Positions 43,357 through 45,514 of a DNA stretch of 45,514 bases are shown here, one piece after another. Position numbers and translations under genes: made by a program. This DNA is from Mesorhizobium sp. B2-7-1 (lineage in GTDB: Bacteria; Pseudomonadota; Alphaproteobacteria; Rhizobiales; Rhizobiaceae), in the NCBI RefSeq assembly GCF_006440735.1, contig NZ_VFUA01000048.1, positions 1-45,514 on the forward strand, read 5' to 3'. Position 1 is the stretch's first letter. Each line of letters begins with the position of its first letter. A model generated the notes under the pieces. It searched no databases, was not told the origin of the DNA, and was given only the letters and a program-made list of their open reading frames with translations.

Positions 43357-43731
43357 ATGGGCCAGCGCGCGTTCATTACCCTGATCATCCTGCTGGCGGT
43401 GCTTGTGGCGCTGTCGGCGACACCTTTCCCGGGCGCGATGATCGGCTTCCTGTTCGGCATCGCCATCGCCTTCTTCGTCGCCGGGCCGGTCATGCTGATC
43501 GGCAAGGTGCTTGAGAATAACGGCATGGCGATATCCGGTCAGACGGCTCTGTGGATGCTGGGCGGATTCTATGCCCTGTTCGTCCTCTTTGCGGTGCTCC
43601 AGATCTGGCGGCGTCTCCAAAGCGGCGAGGCCGATCAGGCACGATCCGTAGGGCTGCGGCTGGCGCTGCTTGTGGCGCTGCCTTCGATGGCCTGGCTGTC
43701 GCTGAACGCGATGCAGGACGCCTGGCCGTGA
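43357..43731 (+). CDS. Small membrane protein, first of a tandem paralogous pair
   Basis: This 124-residue protein has four hydrophobic segments. It opens MGQRAFITLIILLAVLVAL and ends MQDAWP. GAGGGA lies 8 bases before ATG 43357; ATG 43351 is too close to that site. I do not recognise a family. Its neighbour shares the opening QRAFI, VLVALSAT and FPG blocks, a mid-gene LY/FW-ILG/MLG segment, a WRR/WRQ-Q-x-G/A-x-A-R stretch and a WPV/WP ending, so the pair arose by tandem duplication. The membrane function is unknown. Confidence 0.7.
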   Translation: MGQRAFITLIILLAVLVALSATPFPGAMIGFLFGIAIAFFVAGPVMLIGKVLENNGMAISGQTALWMLGGFYALFVLFAVLQIWRRLQSGEADQARSVGLRLALLVALPSMAWLSLNAMQDAWP

Positions 43732-44096
43732 GCCAGCGCGCTTTTATCGCTTCGCTCATCTTTTTGGCGGTGCTTGTCGCGCTGTCGGCGACGTCGTTTC
43801 CGGGCGTCCTGATTGCCTTTGCCGCCTGGCTGGTGGCAGGTCTCGCCGCTGCGGTGCCGATGATCCTGATTGGCGGCGTGCTGAAGCTGGCAGGCGTTCC
43901 AGCGACCGATACGGCCCTCTATTGGATACTGGGCGCCGTCTATGTGCTGCTTGTCCCTGCCGCGGGATTTCGGGTGTGGCGACAGGTGCAACGGCAAAAT
44001 GCCGGCAAGGCCAGAAGGGCCGGACTGGACTTGGCGCTGCTGGTCGCCGTGCCGTTGATCGTATGGATTTCGATGCAGCAACGCTGGCCGGTGTGA
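43728..44096 (+). CDS. Small membrane protein, second of a tandem paralogous pair
   Basis: A 122-residue protein with four hydrophobic segments, opening with a GTG-initiated SQRAFIASLIFLAVLVAL and ending QQRWPV. The GTG overlaps the stop of the first copy (GTGA), so both are made from one message and could form a heteromer. No recognised family. Divergence from the first copy is substantial in the middle but the ends are conserved. Confidence 0.7.
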   Translation: MSQRAFIASLIFLAVLVALSATSFPGVLIAFAAWLVAGLAAAVPMILIGGVLKLAGVPATDTALYWILGAVYVLLVPAAGFRVWRQVQRQNAGKARRAGLDLALLVAVPLIVWISMQQRWPV

Positions 44097-44133
44097 GGCT
44101 GCCGCGGGCACGACAGCCCCGATCATCCGACGT

Positions 44134-44424
44134 TCAGCGCTTCGGCCCAAAACCCGGATAGGGGTTGAGCGGCACGAGCGCCGCGATGTCCATCATGCCG
44201 GCTTCGATCAGCGGCAGCGTGGCAAGGTGGCCGCGCACTTCGGCGTCGTCGACCGCCTCGAACATCATGCCGGTGCCAGGAACGTCGCCGCGGTTCCATA
44301 TCTGGCGCACGGCGCCTTGCGCGTAGAGCGTCCTGCGCTGTTCGGATTCGGGCGGCAGCAGCGGCGCGAAATCGGCGTCGCTGAATTTTTGAGTATTGCG
44401 GGTGAGCAGGGCAAAGAACTGCAT
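44134..44424 (-). CDS. Muconolactone-isomerase/YciI-like small protein
   Basis: This 96-residue protein has a ferredoxin-like dimeric alpha/beta-barrel pattern. MQFFALLTRN is strand one, GAVRQIWNRGDVPGTGMMFEAVDDAEVRGHLATLPL the central part, and MMDIAALVPLNPYPGF the closing strand, resembling muconolactone delta-isomerase. No other beta-ketoadipate genes are nearby, so a catabolic role is uncertain. AAGGAGA lies 6 bases before ATG 44424. Divergent from the LysR gene, which probably regulates it. Confidence 0.78.
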   Translation of the reverse strand: MQFFALLTRNTQKFSDADFAPLLPPESEQRRTLYAQGAVRQIWNRGDVPGTGMMFEAVDDAEVRGHLATLPLIEAGMMDIAALVPLNPYPGFGPKR

Positions 44425-44541
44425 GGCGGTCTCCTTTGTGGCCGGTTGATGCCCGGAGATATCGCGCTGGCTGGTCAGACTGTCCAAGACTGCTTAGGCT
44501 ATAGTTGAGATCGGAAAGGTCTTAATTGTTGGAGGCTAAAA

Positions 44542-45432
44542 ATGCTCGACCTGCGCCAGGTAAGATATTTCGTCGCCGTCGCCGAGGCTGGCAATGTCGG
44601 CCGCGCGGCCGAGCAATTGCACATCTCGCAGTCGCCCTTGAGCCGGCAGATCATCCAGCTCGAGGAGCAACTCGGCGTCGCGTTGTTCGAGCGGGCGAAG
44701 CAGCGCGTCCACCTCAATGCCGAGGGCAGGGCCTTCCTTGCCGAGGCCCGTGCCTTGCTTGCCAATGCGGCGCGGCTGGAAGAGCTCGGCCGCAACCTCG
44801 CCAGCGGCGCCGCCGGCAGCCTCGCCATCGGCTATGTCGAAGGCGCGGTGCATTCGGGACTGGTCGCGGACATGCTGAGGGATTTCCGCCGCGCGCGGCC
44901 GGATTTCCATCTGCAACTGCGCAGCCGGCGGACGGCCGCGCAGTTCGAGGATCTGCGGCAGCGCATCCTCGACCTTGGTTTCGTCTATTCGCCCGCACCG
45001 GAAGGCGACTCCGATCTTGAAAGCATGCTGGTGCGGCGCGAGCCGCTGGTTCTGGCAATGCCGCAGGGCGATCCGCTGGCTGGTGTCGCCGACATCCAAC
45101 CCGGTCAGCTCGACGGTCGCGTCTGGATCACCGTCGTGCGTCAGCCCGGCGACACCAATCGCGCGCAGTTCCTGGCGGCCTGCGCCGAATCCGGCTTCAT
45201 GCCCGACATCGCCTATGAGACCGCCGATCCGTTGACCTCGCTCGGCCTGGTCAGCGCCGGTCTCGGTCTGGCGACGGTTCAGGAAAGCTTGCGAAGCGCC
45301 GCTCCCGCGGGCGTTGTCTTCCGCGACCTGCCTTGGTTCAAACGCAGCGTGTCGGTCCACCTCGCCTGGCGGCGGAATGACCGGCGGGCGGTGGTTGGGG
45401 ATTTGAGGAGGGCAGTAGGCAGTAGGCAGTAG
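44542..45432 (+). CDS. LysR family transcriptional regulator
   Basis: A 296-residue LysR-type regulator. The N-terminal helix-turn-helix is MLDLRQVRYFVAVAEAGNVGRAAEQLHISQSPLSRQIIQLEEQLGVALFER, then a linker helix and a two-lobed effector domain (from about residue 90). TTGGAGG precedes ATG 44542. LysR proteins commonly control the divergent gene, here the small isomerase-like protein. The last codons run into a 7-base tandem repeat (GGCAGTA three times, 45411-45431), giving AVGSRQ as the C-terminus; the original end may have been altered. Confidence 0.88.
   Translation: MLDLRQVRYFVAVAEAGNVGRAAEQLHISQSPLSRQIIQLEEQLGVALFERAKQRVHLNAEGRAFLAEARALLANAARLEELGRNLASGAAGSLAIGYVEGAVHSGLVADMLRDFRRARPDFHLQLRSRRTAAQFEDLRQRILDLGFVYSPAPEGDSDLESMLVRREPLVLAMPQGDPLAGVADIQPGQLDGRVWITVVRQPGDTNRAQFLAACAESGFMPDIAYETADPLTSLGLVSAGLGLATVQESLRSAAPAGVVFRDLPWFKRSVSVHLAWRRNDRRAVVGDLRRAVGSRQ
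45411..45431 (+). repeat. Three tandem GGCAGTA heptamers at the LysR 3' end
   Basis: GGCAGTA repeats three times exactly and includes most of the stop codon of the LysR gene. It immediately precedes the IS-like end and may reflect slippage. Confidence 0.75.
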
Positions 45433-45437
45433 GGCTG

Positions 45438-45514
45438 TGGAGTGCACCCCAAAACTGAGACAAGGATATAAGGGACAGTCCTGAGAGAGGGACTGATGCC
45501 TCAAAGACGGAAAT
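45438..45514 (+). mobile_element. Left end of an IS3-like insertion sequence (truncated by window)
   Basis: A sequence starting near GTGGAGTGCACCCC (about 45438) and running through AAAACTGAGACA has the look of a terminal inverted repeat. It is followed after about 35 bases by a ribosome-binding site and a short ORF start. The exact boundary and the partner end lie outside view, so the family call (IS3-like) is tentative. Confidence 0.5.
45496..45514 (+). CDS. Start of a probable IS transposase orfA (partial)
   Basis: ATG 45496 with GAGAGAGG upstream encodes MPQRRK before the window ends. IS3-family orfA proteins often begin MxxRRKxxxEFK, which fits, but only six codons are visible. Confidence 0.4.

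Overview
The window looks like chromosomal DNA from a GC-rich alphaproteobacterium of the Rhizobiales, most likely Mesorhizobium or a close relative. The evidence is the codon bias, a DUF680-like secreted peptide gene, Tat-exported solute-binding proteins, the density of sugar ABC systems, and several mosaic palindromic intergenic repeats of the kind common in rhizobia. I see no tRNA, rRNA, CRISPR array or phage genes. Both ends lie in insertion-sequence-like DNA: two degenerate direct repeats at 23-68, and an IS3-like end with the first codons of a transposase ORF at the right edge. The window may therefore be a contig bounded by repeats.

Layout. 0.3-6 kb is ordinary accessory chromosome: a RarD-type permease, a glutathione transferase, a CorA/ZntB-type metal channel (minus strand), a DUF680-like peptide, a Tat-exported metallo-beta-lactamase-fold hydrolase, a TPR lipoprotein-like protein and a DoxX protein. 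From 6 to 29 kb there are three consecutive ribose/CUT2-type sugar ABC gene sets. Cluster 1 (6.0-15.3 kb) has a ROK repressor, a strong palindromic operator, then Gfo/Idh/MocA dehydrogenase, TIM-barrel isomerase, alpha/beta hydrolase, AlsK-like ROK kinase, single-NBD ATPase, permease and binding protein, a terminator, and a second Gfo/Idh/MocA dehydrogenase. Cluster 2 (15.3-22.9 kb) has a second ROK repressor divergent from an ATPase-permease fusion, a second permease, an LsrB/RhaS-like binding protein, a GATase1-like protein and a P-loop kinase. Cluster 3 (22.9-29.2 kb) has idnO and idnD on the minus strand, divergent from a binding protein, a two-NBD ATPase and a permease, closed by a FadR-type GntR regulator. 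It is best read as L-idonate/5-ketogluconate use.

29.2-33.8 kb carries a lone Tat-type family-5 (oligopeptide/opine) binding protein in an operon with an isopenicillin-N-synthase-like 2OG-Fe(II) oxygenase, divergent from an FAD-linked oxidase. 33.8-34.5 kb is repeat-rich and holds a 27-residue membrane peptide gene and a possible leader ORF. 34.5-42.4 kb is a three-gene RND efflux operon of MdtABC type. The rest holds a ProC-like reductase (minus), a tandem pair of paralogous small membrane proteins, a muconolactone-isomerase-like small protein divergent from a LysR regulator, and the right-hand IS end.

How the genes work together. Each sugar cluster carries its own one-component regulator, and clusters 1 and 3 show a palindrome in the promoter they should control. 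Translationally coupled starts (ATGA or GTGA overlaps) tie most genes within each operon. Hairpins after the binding-protein genes suggest graded expression. The most novel part is cluster 1: paired Gfo/Idh/MocA dehydrogenases plus a TIM-barrel enzyme and a sugar kinase fit an oxidise-rearrange/eliminate-reduce-phosphorylate route for an imported glycoside or unusual sugar. That substrate assignment is inference only.
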